Shown here in pieces: positions 1 through 11,612 of a stretch of DNA of 64,000 bases. The notes beneath the pieces are model-generated. The model made no database searches, was not told the origin of the DNA, and was given only the letters and a program-made list of their open reading frames with translations. The translations under genes and the position numbers were made by a program. The DNA comes from Puccinia triticina (taxonomy: Eukaryota > Basidiomycota > Pucciniomycetes > Pucciniales > Pucciniaceae), in NCBI RefSeq assembly GCF_026914185.1, contig NC_070562.1, positions 1,550,001-1,614,000 on the forward strand, in the 5' to 3' direction. Each line of letters opens with the position of its first letter. Position 1 is the first letter of the stretch.

Positions 1-388
1 TCCAACCTCCTTTCACAACCTCCAGACTTACATATACAACTCCCACATTTACATACACAACCCAGCTGCAGGACAGCCAAACACACTCATTTACATTACA
101 TAGTATCTACATACATTCTAAATTAGTGATTTTCACAACTGACAGCTTTAGTTGACATCATAGGAGTACTACATTAAATTCCTCATGTTCTGACCAATCA
201 TAGTCAATCATTCAGATGTTTGTATCTTCTACATGTCATGTACATTTCTGACCAACAACATTCACTCATTCAACTTCTCCTGTAGCTAAAATCCCTCATC
301 CAGGGGCTTCCTTGTAGCTGAATTCCCTCACATTTGTCTATCAGGAGCTCTCTCCCCCCAGTTGTCTTTTCCTCAGTTCATAACTCAC
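1..388. other. Intergenic sequence, nothing recognised
   Basis: AT-rich sequence left of the Mutator-like element. I see no coding region, RNA gene or repeat structure that I can support. Confidence 0.5.
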
Positions 389-530
389 CTATTATAGGGG
401 GCAGATGAATTTTACAAAGTATATTTTACAGGGTACAGGGCCCTGTAAAACAGGTGCTGTGTAAAACTATACATAAATAGGGGTTATGTGTAGTTTTACA
501 AAGTGTGGGCCAAATTTGCCCCCTTGCAAA
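389..530 (+). repeat. Left terminal inverted repeat of the MULE
   Basis: This arm matches the reverse complement of 5490-5631 with scattered differences. It contains the self-complementary stretch around GTACAGGGCCCTGTA. Confidence 0.8.
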
Positions 531-1399
531 GACAGGCCCTGCGAAATGTGGGGTGTATTAAACCACCCTCAAGCGGCCAGATACACATTTGCACCGCTGG
601 CCACTGTACCACTTAATTTTCCGGATTGGGATGGGCAGTGTTGATTTTCCTATTTTACAACCACTTTTTTGATTACAGGGCTTGTAATAGTACAGTGTCA
701 GCTTGTATAATACAGAAATACAAGCATGTATTTGCCCAATTTACGTAGTACACACAATCTCACAGTTCATCACGTTTGGCATGACACCATGCCTCACCAT
801 GTGTATTGAGGAGACGTGAATACCTCTCAGGATATTCGAACTTCGAACAACTCTGGCGTACTTGAGTGCATTTCCCAGAGCATTGTTCCCCCCCACCCCA
901 AACACTGTTTCTGCACAATCTGCATTGCTGTCCGCTCCTCCCTTTTTTTTGAACAAACATCCCAATGTCTTCACCGTTGTTGAACCTCCCAGCACCAGAC
1001 CCACCCGATATGACTGTGAAGTGGGAGTTGCCTGTTGACTTTGATTTGTTCCATACTTTCTGTTAGAGTAGAGGCGGCAGAATCATGGTTTACAAGATTA
1101 CAAAAACTATTTACACCCATAACTTTTTATTTAGTTTATCCTACCCTGGGGGATTCCCCGGGCTAGGACTGCAGCCACTACTTAGCCTGGAAATTCCCGC
1201 GCCCCGGCTCCAAATCTTTTCCTCACCAAGATTTGGAGACCGGGATCGACTAGTGCCGAGTGCTAATCAGCAACGGGGCTGTTTTGTCCAGGTGAGTAGT
1301 GTTCCATAGTTTGTCAGCAATGGACCAAGATTTGGAGACTGGGATCAACTAGTGCCAAGTGCTAATCAGCAACAGGGCTGTTTTGTCCAGTTCCCATTT

Positions 1400-4300
1400 G
1401 CCAAACCCATACAGCATCTTATACTTTCATTGACCACGGATGCACCCTGGACCGTGAGGGCTATCCAATTTATCCTAATGGCACAACCATTTTTGTCAAG
1501 GGGGCCGACCAGGTCGTGGTCAACTTTGGATCTGTAGGATTTACTAAAACCACGGGAGTTGAGAAGCGTGGTGAAGGAACTTGGAAAATTCAGCGGACAT
1601 ACTCTCTTGGTTTGCAATATCGATACCTGCCAGTGGGTTGGCTCCCAACAGCAAGGGGAGGTATTCAGGAATACCTTGAACGGCAAGTTTCAAAGAGCTT
1701 TGTTCATTTATTTCCACTCCAAAGATGTTACTGACAATTCATAAACCCCTTTGAATCATTTCAGTGAGCCTAAATGTCCAGGAGCTGCTGGCCGATGTCC
1801 GGGAAAAGTTACTTGGGAAGCTTGCAATGGAACAGCTCTCCAATTTGATTTTCACATTCCATCTGGCTGGGCTCTGCTCCGACACCAAGGCTTACACGAC
1901 CACCCCTGGCCTGAATCCAAAAAGCCAGACCCACTCCCCCGGGCTGATCTCAAAGCTGAGATTGTGAAGAACCCATCAGCCAGTGCTTTCAAATTAAAGG
2001 TAGGTCTCACCTGTTCATCCCCTTGTGACTTGCAAAATTGGTTAATCCCATTTCTTCCTTTTGACTTTTCAGATGGGTCAACCAAGTACCCTTGACGATC
2101 CAATCACAAGCATAACAGAAATTCACGGCTCATTTATCAACGCTGATTGTTTGAGATACTACCACCGGCTTATGCTCCAAGAGCTGAACATTGTCCCTGA
2201 CAAGTTAGGCGCGGGTGTTGGAGATAAGTTCATGATGGACTTATTCCAATGGAATGTGTGTGTCTCTTTTTCTTGGATTCATTGGGTTCCACAAGCTGAA
2301 GTGTCTGTTTTGTTAGGCGCGGACTACTTATAATCTCTTCAGGCTTTCAGACAGAGTGCGAACACTTCACTTTCCAGACCAAGTGGATGGCCAAGCGGCT
2401 ATTGGCACGAGATGATAAAAACAAGGTGTACCAGGGCGGCCTCATCTCCGATGTAACATATCGGTTCTTTGAGAATGGCTATTTGCTCACAACATCAATG
2501 TTCTGTGAGCAAACAGCTAGGTGGATACCAGCCCAGATTTCGTGGATTTGAGGACTCAGCGTCAACTACTACAAGCTTCACTTCTCAGCCCTCTTAAGGC
2601 AGTTTGTCCGGCCCAACATCACCCCGTCGGAGCGCGATCTTATGGTTTGACAAGTGGTTGATTTTTCTCTTGCACAAACCAAAGGGTTCAAGGCTGCGTA
2701 CATGGACGTTTTTGCATGTACAGACCCAATGAGAGCGACGAAAATGATTAAGGGATGTCACCAGAACTTTCGGGCTCAGGTGACAAGGGTTAGGCGCAAT
2801 TGCTCAATCCTCTCGGCAGATCAAGATGTAAGTTTTTGGTTTCTTGCTTGATTCTTCCGTACTCCAATCTGACCAGTCTTGCTTAGGCCGACTTTCAGAA
2901 CAAGTGTATGGCTCTACTGGATCCAATCAAGGAGGGTGGTCTTACCCATGAAGAAAAACTGAACGAGTTGCGCCGCCTTTTTCCCAAGACAAAGTGTTGG
3001 CTCGACTGGTGGACAATGTCAGACATCCAATTGATGCTTTTTCCTTCTTGTCAACCAATGTTGGATGATCATCCTGATGGCGAAGACGGACTCCCCAATA
3101 CAACCAACGCCATCAAAAGCATGCATTGTGTCTACCACATGATCAGGTGAGGGCGGGAACACCAGCTTTTTCTGCTTTTTGTGCTCAGAGCTAATAAAGA
3201 TCTTTTTCTTTTACGTCTGAAGTTCTGGCAAGAAATGTCTGATTGTTGGCATGGTGGAGCTTTTGGGTTTCATCAGTGTGCTGGAAGAGGAGTACAATGC
3301 GGTCATGTGCGGGGTATTGGTTGAGTATGGATCTCAGACCAAGATGCAGGTCAACATTTCACATTCAATGGGCTGGGCCAAGCCAAAGAAGCGGAAATTT
3401 ATCAACAACGGCCGTCCACCTGACACCACAACTGGTCTTCTTGATGGCCCCAAAACTTCAATCAAGAAAAAGAACGCCGGGCGTCCCAAGAACTCACTCA
3501 ACGTTGACCGAAGTCCGTGGTCCACTTACCAATCATACACTGCTTCAGAGGAGCCCCATCTGAAGAATTGATGCTGGATGTCTGCCGCTTTGGAATCTCT
3601 TTTTGCGTTGTACAACCCCCTATGGCTTTGGGACAGCAAAGGGAAAGGGGCAACCCTTTTTTACCATCTTGCCATACATTTTGGCTCCCAAACCACTTTC
3701 AACTTAACTAAAATTGGAAGGATCCGAACAGTCTTGACCAACGCCCAGACCAAGCTTTTCAACATGTGCAATGAGAGGCACCAAGCAAGGTTTCAGCCTG
3801 GTGCCTTTGCTTTGTGCAATTTTTTCATCGAGCTCCTCTTGGATCCAAAGCTTAATCCAACCAAGAATCTCACAGGATTGTTTGAAGATGTTGAGCATCA
3901 AGATTTTGCTTGCAGATCAGCTGAACCATGCCTGGTCCCTCAAATTCAATCGTTAACACCCATCAAGATTGAATTGAAGAATTTCCTTGAGAACGGATTG
4001 AACCCATCTGATGTTTTGGGCCTGATCCTCCTGTGGACAACCACCGGTCTTTCAGAAACTCCTGGGCTAGTCTGTTGATGGGATTCAATCAAGGCATCAT
4101 CTGAGCAGAAGCCCAAGCCCAGAGGCCGACCCAAGAAGGTCAAAGACCTATCCCCCGCGATATTGGTAAAGTCCCAACGGCCTGAAGATGTAAATTCAAC
4201 TGCTGAGTACGTTAGGGAGACATCTTGGCTTGGATTCAAAGACAACCTTCCTCCGCAACATCTGTACTTCTTCATGGAAGTCACTCAGCCCAGCGATCCC

Positions 4301-5170
4301 ATTGAACAAGAGCAATACATGGGCGCTATGGACTGGCCATACCAGATCACAATTTCTGGCGTGAAATTCACTCTTTTCTCTCGCGGATACTGGAACGGAT
4401 GCCACTACTGGTGTAAGGTTGTACAAAGTGGACGAGGCAGTACCAGAGGTGTCTGGTTGCACGATGATTGGCAGAACAATGGCAACGCTTGACTTTTGAA
4501 TACTGACATGTCATCAATTGGAGGCCGCCAGTGCCACCCTTTCACGAGTTGGCTTTTCTACACCCGTGTATGGACATCCGGGGAGAAGGAGCATGTCAAA
4601 TCTGCAATTGCTAAGATATCCAACGCTAACCCCAATGCCAAAGGTGACATCCCATTTGTTCACTTGGCTGGCATGATCAATCCAAATCCGCAAAACTCTC
4701 TTCACACCACCATTCCCTCCTTGGATCCCCTTGAGGATAGGCCAATCAAGCCGTTGATTGTTCGCGAAGGGTATGTTGTTGATGAATTCGACATTTTGGA
4801 CTCAAGCAATGTCGATGATGCTTCTGAAGAGGCTCAGGATCAAAAGGATAGCGCAGGCAAATTGGATTCCAGCAATGGCAAAGAAGATTTGTCGGACTCA
4901 AGTGCAGGCTCATCTCCTGAGTCTGATTCTGAGGAAGCGAAGGCAGTCAGAACTGCTTCAATCCCAAAGAATAAGGTCCCAGTTTCCACAGCGGACATCT
5001 CAGCTCGCCCAAATCCAATCAAACCCCCAGCCAAACAACCAATCACATTGAAACTTAAGCTCTCGCAGGTTGTTCCCGAGGTTTCGTCAGAGGACCAAGT
5101 CGATGATCCAGCTTGAGTTGCAAAGGCAACTAAGCCAGTCCCATCAAACACTGAAGGCCTTTCAGGCCGC
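1400..5170 (+). pseudogene. MULE transposase fused to a ubiquitin-hydrolase-like protease (broken)
   Basis: A multi-exon gene of a family I recognise as widespread in Puccinia, now interrupted. Segments in order: about 1400-1740 an N-terminal region with a CxxxxC pair; 1751-1998 a GCM/WRKY-type zinc finger with CPGAAGRCPG, a later Cys and the H-x-H of HDHPWP; 2061-2850 a MULE DDE transposase core (SDVTYRFFENGY, then VVDFSLAQTKGFKAAYMDVF); 2908-3150 and 3243-3570 its C-terminal part; 3572-4080 a papain-like Cys box (CWMSAALESLFALYNPLW); 4163-4490 a matching His box (CHYWCKVV, then GVWLHDDW). The tail to 5116 is acidic and Ser-rich. Intron-like gaps occur near 1999-2070, 2830-2886 and 3149-3223. 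Six in-frame stops (2549, 2648, 3569, 4076, 4490, 5114) are all TGA where the family appears to have CGA. The protease call (UCH/C19-like) is inference from the two boxes. Confidence 0.75.
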
Positions 5171-5489
5171 AGAAGGAGCCAGAGGGTTGCAAAAAATTAA
5201 ACTTCATGTTGATCTGTTTTGTTTCCAATTTTTTCCTTTTGGTTCCCTAAGTGTAAATAGGAAATGCACCTTGCAAAATTATGTTTCTCATTCTTTTGGA
5301 TATAATTTTACAACATGCATTTCACAAAGTGTGGTATGGAGCTTGTGAATTTGGGGCTGCAGAGGCACAAATTGAAATTTACAAGCCAGTCCTCTTACAA
5401 AGTGCAACCCTGTATAATGATGGCCCTGCAAATTTACATTTTGAGAACTGGGGGCTTAATTTTACCCAGTGTTTTTCACAAGGGGTGAG

Positions 5490-5631
5490 TTTGCAATTGG
5501 CTAGATTTGGTCCACAATTTGTAAATTTACACATAACCCCCGGCAAAGCACATTTTTACACAGTACTGACTTTACAGGGCCCTGTACCCTGTAAGAGGCA
5601 CTTTGTAAAATTCTATATCCCCCTATTATAG
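5490..5631 (+). repeat. Right terminal inverted repeat of the MULE
   Basis: Inverted partner of 389-530, ending CCCCCTATTATAG at 5631. The sequence TTTACAGGGCCCTGTACCC is the mirror of the left arm core. Confidence 0.8.
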
Positions 5632-5637
5632 TACACC

Positions 5638-6259
5638 CAACACCGCAAGGACTGCGCGGCGCAAAGCGGCAAGCGTAGCAATTTGGGTCCCACTTTGCTG
5701 CACTTTTAGTAGCGGACTGGGTGCTACGCTTTTGGCTTTTTTTTTTTCAAGCAGAAAAGATCCGCAAGAATAGCGAGCTATTTTCAGCAGTGAATAGCCA
5801 AATTCCGCGACACTTATTGCTACAGTAGCGGAAAAAACACTACTTTAGCGATTTTGCTGCGCTACTGTAGCAACATTCCAATATCAATCCCCAGCATCAT
5901 GATTGATGGAGTATTGATGATTAATTGTCATCTAAGGCAGTTTCCACAGAAAGGCGGACTGGCCCGCTATGCTTTTTCAAGAAAATCTGCCCAGTTTGCT
6001 ACGCTTTTGGCGCTACAAGGCGCTAATAGCCCTAAAAAGCGCCTATTTCGCCGCTACGCTCAACTTTAGTGAAAGCAGAAATTTTTTTGCTGCGCCACGC
6101 GCTAATCATATTTAAAGGAGTGGTACTGGCGCTTCGCTACCACTTTAAGTAGCGGCCTTCTGCTCGCCCTATTGCTAATTATCATTTGAAAAAGTGGTAC
6201 CCCCGCTTTGCTACAAAAAAGCACCGCTTTTTGCAGCTAAGCTTAGCTCTTGCGGTGTT
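5638..6259. mobile_element. MITE rich in GCTACGCT motifs, short TIRs
   Basis: The element starts CAACACCGCAAG and ends with the complement CTTGCGGTGTT. The flanks repeat GTACACC on both sides (5631-5637 and 6261-6267); counted as an 8-bp hAT-type duplication there is one mismatch. The interior is built of GCTACGCT / AGCGTAGC-like words and has no coding capacity. It sits 7 bp from the right end of the MULE, so it entered next to or after it. Its composition links it to the elements at 13402 and 42738. Confidence 0.65.
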
Positions 6260-6267
6260 GGTACACC

Positions 6268-7654
6268 CAAAATACACAACATCAACAACATTTACACATG
6301 CATAACAACCTTACATAAATTTAACAGCCCTTAAATTAACAATAACAACTCTTTATATGGTGTCATCAACAAGCTCATCTTGAACCAACCAATCCTATCA
6401 CTTGATTAAAACTTTCCAAGCTTACCATGGTGGGTCTTGTTATCTGATAGTTAGAAGGGCAGAACTTGCAAATACTTCATCCCCTTCTCCATTCAGCAAA
6501 AGGGTTTCACAACCACTTTAAGGCAACCTTAATGTCTGCCACAAAATATCCTGAAATGACCTGGAACAATACTTGATGTATTGTGTAATGTATGTGTAAA
6601 TTTATGCCATACCTATGCTGAAAACAAGGCCAATTTAATGATAAGGTTTGATTTATCCTCAATCTTTACCAAAGTTCCTCATGTTTTGAAGATCATGATT
6701 GTTGACCTCTTTTTGAACCCCTACCCTGTTGGTTTCTCAGAAACTATCTTTATTTTATTTTCAGGGAACACACCAAAAAGCTGCCAGTTTTTCTTAAATT
6801 AATGTTTCTATTATAAATGGTTAAAACTCATGATGGAGGGGAGTGAGACTCTGAGAGGTCTGATGTTGCTATGGTACTATGGTTTTACTTTGGCTTCCAT
6901 TGGCTGAGGGGCCAACTGTCACAAAAACGTGTAACATGTGCGGGCTTGTGTCACAAAAACGTACACGCGCACATTTGGGTGACACACTGTTCAACAAACA
7001 ACCATAGCATGCCACGCTGAGTGCCCCTGAAATAACAGGGGCTTTGAACAATCCTTTGAAAATTTATCTGATTTTCAGTCATCTGTACACAAATCCCTTT
7101 GAGGAGATTTTCTGAAGTCATTAACAAACCCCGTGTAACCTGAGGCTCCCCTGTACTTGTCCCAGAAATCAAACTCCCTGGGTATAAACTCAAGCAGCTG
7201 AAGAATATCAATGGTCGGTAGTTATTGCTACGGTAACGGGTAACGTAACAATAACATAATGTTTTTTGGCTGTTATCGTTATTGTTACCAGTAATGGCAG
7301 TTCTGGTTGTCGGCGCCATCCCTCATGGCGCGCCTTGGTGCGCCGCCCCGCACCCGCGTACCCAGGCGCGCACTCTTTCTGAAAATGAGGGTTGGCGCGC
7401 ACCCAGAGAGACTAATTTTGTCAGGAGCTGGGAAAGAGTGTAAAACAAGTCCCAGGACCATCAATAATGGAATTTGAATCCCTGATAGCCCTGGGAATCA
7501 AAGTTCAGGGAACTCAAGTGGAAAGTAAAGAGTGAGGGCTAACTGAGGCTTGCAGAGGCTTGATGAAGCCATCATCCTTATGGTCTTCAACCTTCTGCTT
7601 GTTCATTCTTTCAACAAGCCAAATCTGCTTTAATATGCGGCCAACTAGAACCTT
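6268..7654. other. Intergenic, diverged repeat fragments only
   Basis: No gene recognised. A stretch near 6425-6480 (TGGGTCTTGTTATCTGATAG, GAAGGGCAGA) resembles in inverted form the sequence just after 44013, and 7040-7170 resembles 14110-14230, so these are old dispersed repeats. Around 7215-7290 alternating GTAACG/CGTTAC words occur, as in hAT subterminal regions. Confidence 0.4.
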
Positions 7655-7662
7655 GCCTGCTG
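7655..7662. repeat. Target site duplication of the hAT element (left copy)
   Basis: GCCTGCTG here is repeated exactly at 11404-11411, immediately outside the right terminus. Eight bp is the normal size for hAT insertion. Confidence 0.9.
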
Positions 7663-10600
7663 CAACACTGGGTAGTTACGATATGATACGTTATTGAGTG
7701 TTTTTTCATATCGTAACTAGTCCCGTTACTGAAAACCATCGTTACGGTAATTAGTAACGACAGGAATCCTTAGCATTCCATATTGTATCACAATCTTCTA
7801 GTTTTATTTGTTTATTTCTGGGTACCGTAGCGCCACTAACGCGCCATAACGCCCAGTATTGTGCTTTACCCTGGGGAAGTGTTCTACATACCGCTGAGTG
7901 TCAGCTTACCCCTGCATTCTTCTATCTGAAATGTTTCGGGCACAGTACCCACACAGTTGTACTGTTGGATTCCGCGGAATCCGACAGTACAACTGACTGT
8001 GTTGGGCCTTGGCGCTGCTAATCCCAGCGACTCCCCCCTGTCATTGAAGCTTAGACATTTTTCGAAATCGCGCTCCCCTGTTGCTTGCCAATCACCAGTA
8101 AATCCAAACACTCTTGGTTTTTTGAAACTTTGCTATCAGCTTTATCTTCTTTATAACTGCATCCAAGATGAACCCCAGAACTCAGTCAGAGAAAGGTACC
8201 GAAGACCTGGATGCTAGTGGATATGCAACTGACCAGTCTCAACTCCGCCGTTCAAAAAGAGCATCATCGGTGGTTGCGGAGCCAAACATGATTCCAACAG
8301 TCTCAGATTCTCGCGTCAGTTTAACGAAATCAGCCAAAACGCCGGCAGCCCCCGCTTCGGAATCTGCTCAGTCAACGGGCCCATCCAAATCAAAAGCTAA
8401 GCCCAAGAAAAAGCGAATCATTGAAGACGAGTCCTCTGCAACTGAAGTGGCGCCTGCTATTGTCAGAAAAAAGAAGACGAAGCCAAAGAAACCAAGCAAA
8501 AAGGCATCTGTGCGTGTGAATATGATTTCCATTGATTAAACGAGTGGGTGATTAAAGCTTTTGTGATTGATTTGTTTTGAATGTTTTGATTAGGCGAACG
8601 CGACTGTTGAAGACTATGACTATAGTCAGGAATCAGATGAATCTATCGAAATTCAGCCTCGCGAAGCTAAGAGAAAAATGGAAAAGGAGTTTGATCATAT
8701 CCTTGATTTTTATGACGAACCTTTTTGGAAAAAAAATGACAAGCCCAACACTCAGATTAACTACCGCTGCAAATGGTGTAAAACCGTTGTCCGTGCGCAC
8801 CCGACCTCAAATGGCAACTTGAAGGTCCATCGGGACGGTTCCACTCAGTCGGAAAACAAAAGTGTTGGCTGCGTCAACCGATCAAAAGCCAAGGAAGCTG
8901 GTGCAAAATTACCACCCTCCGTTGCCGAACGCAATCTCGCTGAAGCTAAGGGTGGGGGTGATCCGAAGCAAACCGTCATTAGTGGATTTCTTCAGGTCAA
9001 GCCATCATTTGTCAACCGGGTTCTCAACCAGTTGATTATGATATGGCAGATTCGCCAGGCGCTGCCATGGACACGGATTGAAGATCCGTACCTTCGTGCA
9101 GCTTTTCTGTATGCAAACAACAAGGCCATTCTGTTTGCACGACGTTGGTCGGCCGATGAGTCAAAGAGACTCTACTCAATGCTGAAAAAAAATGTGTTTG
9201 ATGATTTAAATGTACGCTACAGTACATGTGCTTGCTATTCGTTAAATTTTGCTTTTTGATACTGATTGGTAGCATGTAATTTTCTCATAAGAACCTCGAT
9301 ACAAAGTTCACCCTTATCCATGACGTATGGACAACAAAGGGGAACAGATTCGCATTCATTGGGGCCGCGGTGGCTTACATCAATTCGGACTGGGAGTACA
9401 CAGTCCAACATTTAACTCTCAAGATGATTCCATGGAAGCATCATGGACATTTACTTGCACGGCCAATTGCTAGCCTCCTCAACAAAAAAAAACTGTTCCA
9501 AAAAATGTTGGCACAGACTACTGATTCCGGTTCAAACAACAACACTATGGCCAGCGAGATGTATAGCTTGATATACGCCAACAAACCACCAGAGACCAGC
9601 TCGTGGGATCCGATGACCATGCACGTCCGCTGCTTCTGTCACAAGCTAGCGCTGATTGTGAATGCCGGCCTGGCCTCTTTATCACTGAAAACGCTTCCCC
9701 CAGCAAAAGCCAAGGAGTCGGTCCTTGGATTTTTCCCCGTTCTAGGGAGACTTGTCGAGGAAGACGAGGATGCAGTTGAAACTTTATGCTCGGAGTCGTC
9801 TGGTTCAGCCTTGGGCGTTGATTTGGACCCAATGGCCACAACAAGTCTGATTGAAGACAATTGCGCTTCTCAAAGCGACTACGGTAATGCTGATGATGAG
9901 CTGTCTGATACCAATGTGGCTCCCACTCCCACTCCAGCTTCCAAAATCAATCCTGACGATGAACCAGTCACAGAAAAACATGCAAATACAACCATGCTTC
10001 AAGCACTTACAACAAAGTTGGATGTTGTGATCAAACAAATCACCCGGTCTGCAGCTCAGCGAGCAAGTTTCAATCGCATGGCCAACAAGATGGGTGTTAA
10101 GGTGGCGCCATTGATTGCGGGTTACGGGATCCGCTGGAATGTGAAATACGAGAGCCACCGCAAAGCACTTGATGCCCAAGAAGTAATTGACGCACTTCTC
10201 AAGGAAGATCAAGCCCAGGAAGAAACCGGGGTATTCGACAACGTGCATTTTTCTCCTCGGGATTGGGTTTGGATTGACAAATTAAACCGCGAGCTTGAGG
10301 TGTGTATTCTCAATTAATTTACACAACTTGACTGCCACTGATCATACGACCATTGACAGGTTTTTGTTACGCTTACCGCACAAATGGAAGGGAATCAGCC
10401 CACCGGGGCGCACGTGATTCCTAAATATTTGGAGCTTAAGGAGCAGCTATCCGGAAAGCTCGATCGCGCCGAAGAGAAGGACCCATTGTATCCAATGTAC
10501 TATGCCATGCTCAAGCGGGTTGAAAAGTACTTGGCGGAGGCGATGGACTGTGAGACGCTGCTACTTGCCACTCTTATTCATCCATGCTTTCGGATCCATA

Positions 10601-11403
10601 TTTTCGAACTGGTCTTTGGAGCCAAAAGCAAAGAGGTCAAGGATTGTCTTGAACTTCTCAACCGTCGGTTCCTGGACTTCAAGCAAAAACCAGTCTGCGG
10701 CTCAACCTTGGCCGACCCATCCGAGATCACATGTTTAGAAAATACAACAGCATCCGATTCAGACTCCCTCATGTCACGGCTTGCGTCCCGTATGACTCAG
10801 CAAACGACTCCGCAGGAAAACGAAATAGAATCTTTCCTCAAAGCCGAACTCGCCTTCAACAGCAAGTCAATTGCCAATAAATCCACTCCTCTGAAGTGGT
10901 GGCGGGATCACTGCATGGCTTATCCGACGCTCTCTTGGATGGCACGGGCGTATCTTGGGGTATCTGGGAGTTCGTGTGCAGTCGAAATACTATTCTCCGC
11001 TGCTTCCGATGTCTGCAGCAGCAGGCGCGGTGGCTTGAACCCATCTACAATGACTCGCTGTGTCAGTAGTATGATGTGGCTAAGGGAGCAGGTCCCTCTC
11101 ACTGGTGATTTTGAGGAGGCCGGCAAAGTTTTAAAATCTTTGGTGCCAGGTCCAAAGAAAAAAGCGCCTGCATGATTTTCGCCTCACTCTTACATACATA
11201 GCTTGTTCTTTGGCCCGTTACCATATTGGTTTTTTTTTGCTTTTACATTGAGATCCTACAACGTATCGAGACATGAATAAAAAATTGACCCAAAAGCCCT
11301 AACGGCAACAGGAAACCGTTACCAGTAACGACGTGAGTAACGCATAGAAAATCGATACGTTGCCGATACGTTACCGTTACTGGCAACGTAGCTACCCAGT
11401 GTT
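7663..11403 (+). mobile_element. Complete hAT DNA transposon, 3741 bp
   Basis: The left end begins CAACACTGGGTAGTTACG and the right end is GTAGCTACCCAGTGTT, so the inverted ends match over about 17 bp with one difference. Perfect 8-bp duplications flank it. GTAACG/CGTTAC words are concentrated near both ends, as expected for transposase-binding subterminal repeats. It carries one four-exon gene for a hAT transposase with no visible break. Everything needed for an autonomous element is present, so it may be active or recently active. Confidence 0.92.
8168..11175 (+). CDS. hAT family transposase, intact, four exons
   Basis: Cut-and-paste transposase acting in the nucleus on the element ends. 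Exons 8168-8509, 8594-9211, 9292-10299 and 10360-11175 join in frame to 927 residues with GT-AG introns of 60-84 bp. Order: basic Lys-rich N-terminus with runs such as KPKKKRI (likely nuclear signal); BED-type zinc-finger start YRCKWCK (near residue 173); RNase-H-like core with HDVWTTKGNRFAFIG (Asp about 331), TDSGSNNN (Asp about 398); an inserted acidic region; and the C-terminal dimerisation domain WWRDH...YPTLSWMARAYL with the conserved Glu in AVEILFSAA (about 865) followed by SSRRGGLNP. The three acidic residues match the hAT DDE triad. Start chosen as the first ATG after a stop-rich leader. hAT membership is certain; activity is inferred. Confidence 0.92.
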
Positions 11404-11411
11404 GCCTGCTG
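11404..11411. repeat. Target site duplication of the hAT element (right copy)
   Basis: GCCTGCTG, identical to 7655-7662. Confidence 0.9.
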
Positions 11412-11612
11412 CACCCAATTGGTCAAAGCCATCTCCTTCCCATGGGCCAAAATGGGCTGGCTTCTTGATGTCCAATCTTTGGAATGCGTGATACAGACAT
11501 TTACTCCAGGTTTGAGCTGTTCAAAGAGCACTGTCAAAAAAAGAGAAGAGAAAGCAAAAAAACTGGTAAAGAAAACTCCGAGTATGAATACATGAACCTA
11601 TACAACTCCTTT

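Larger units (their letters stand above)
389..5631 (+). mobile_element. Decayed Mutator-like (MULE) transposon with long TIRs
   Basis: The ends are inverted copies: the left starts CTATTATAGGGGG and the right finishes CCCCCTATTATAG, and similarity continues inward for well over 100 bp. Shared landmarks in both arms are TTTTACAAAGT, the palindromic core ACAGGGCCCTGT and GGGGTTATGTGTA. Inside lies one broken gene reading left to right with a zinc-finger, a MULE-type transposase and a protease-like part. I could not match a target site duplication; the right flank is disturbed because another element begins 7 bp after the right terminus. MULE assignment rests on the domain content and long TIRs. 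Confidence 0.8.

Noticed and set aside
380..5640. 9-bp target duplication for the MULE
   Set aside because: ATAACTCAC on the left and TACACCCAA on the right do not match; mutation or rearrangement by the adjacent element may have removed it.
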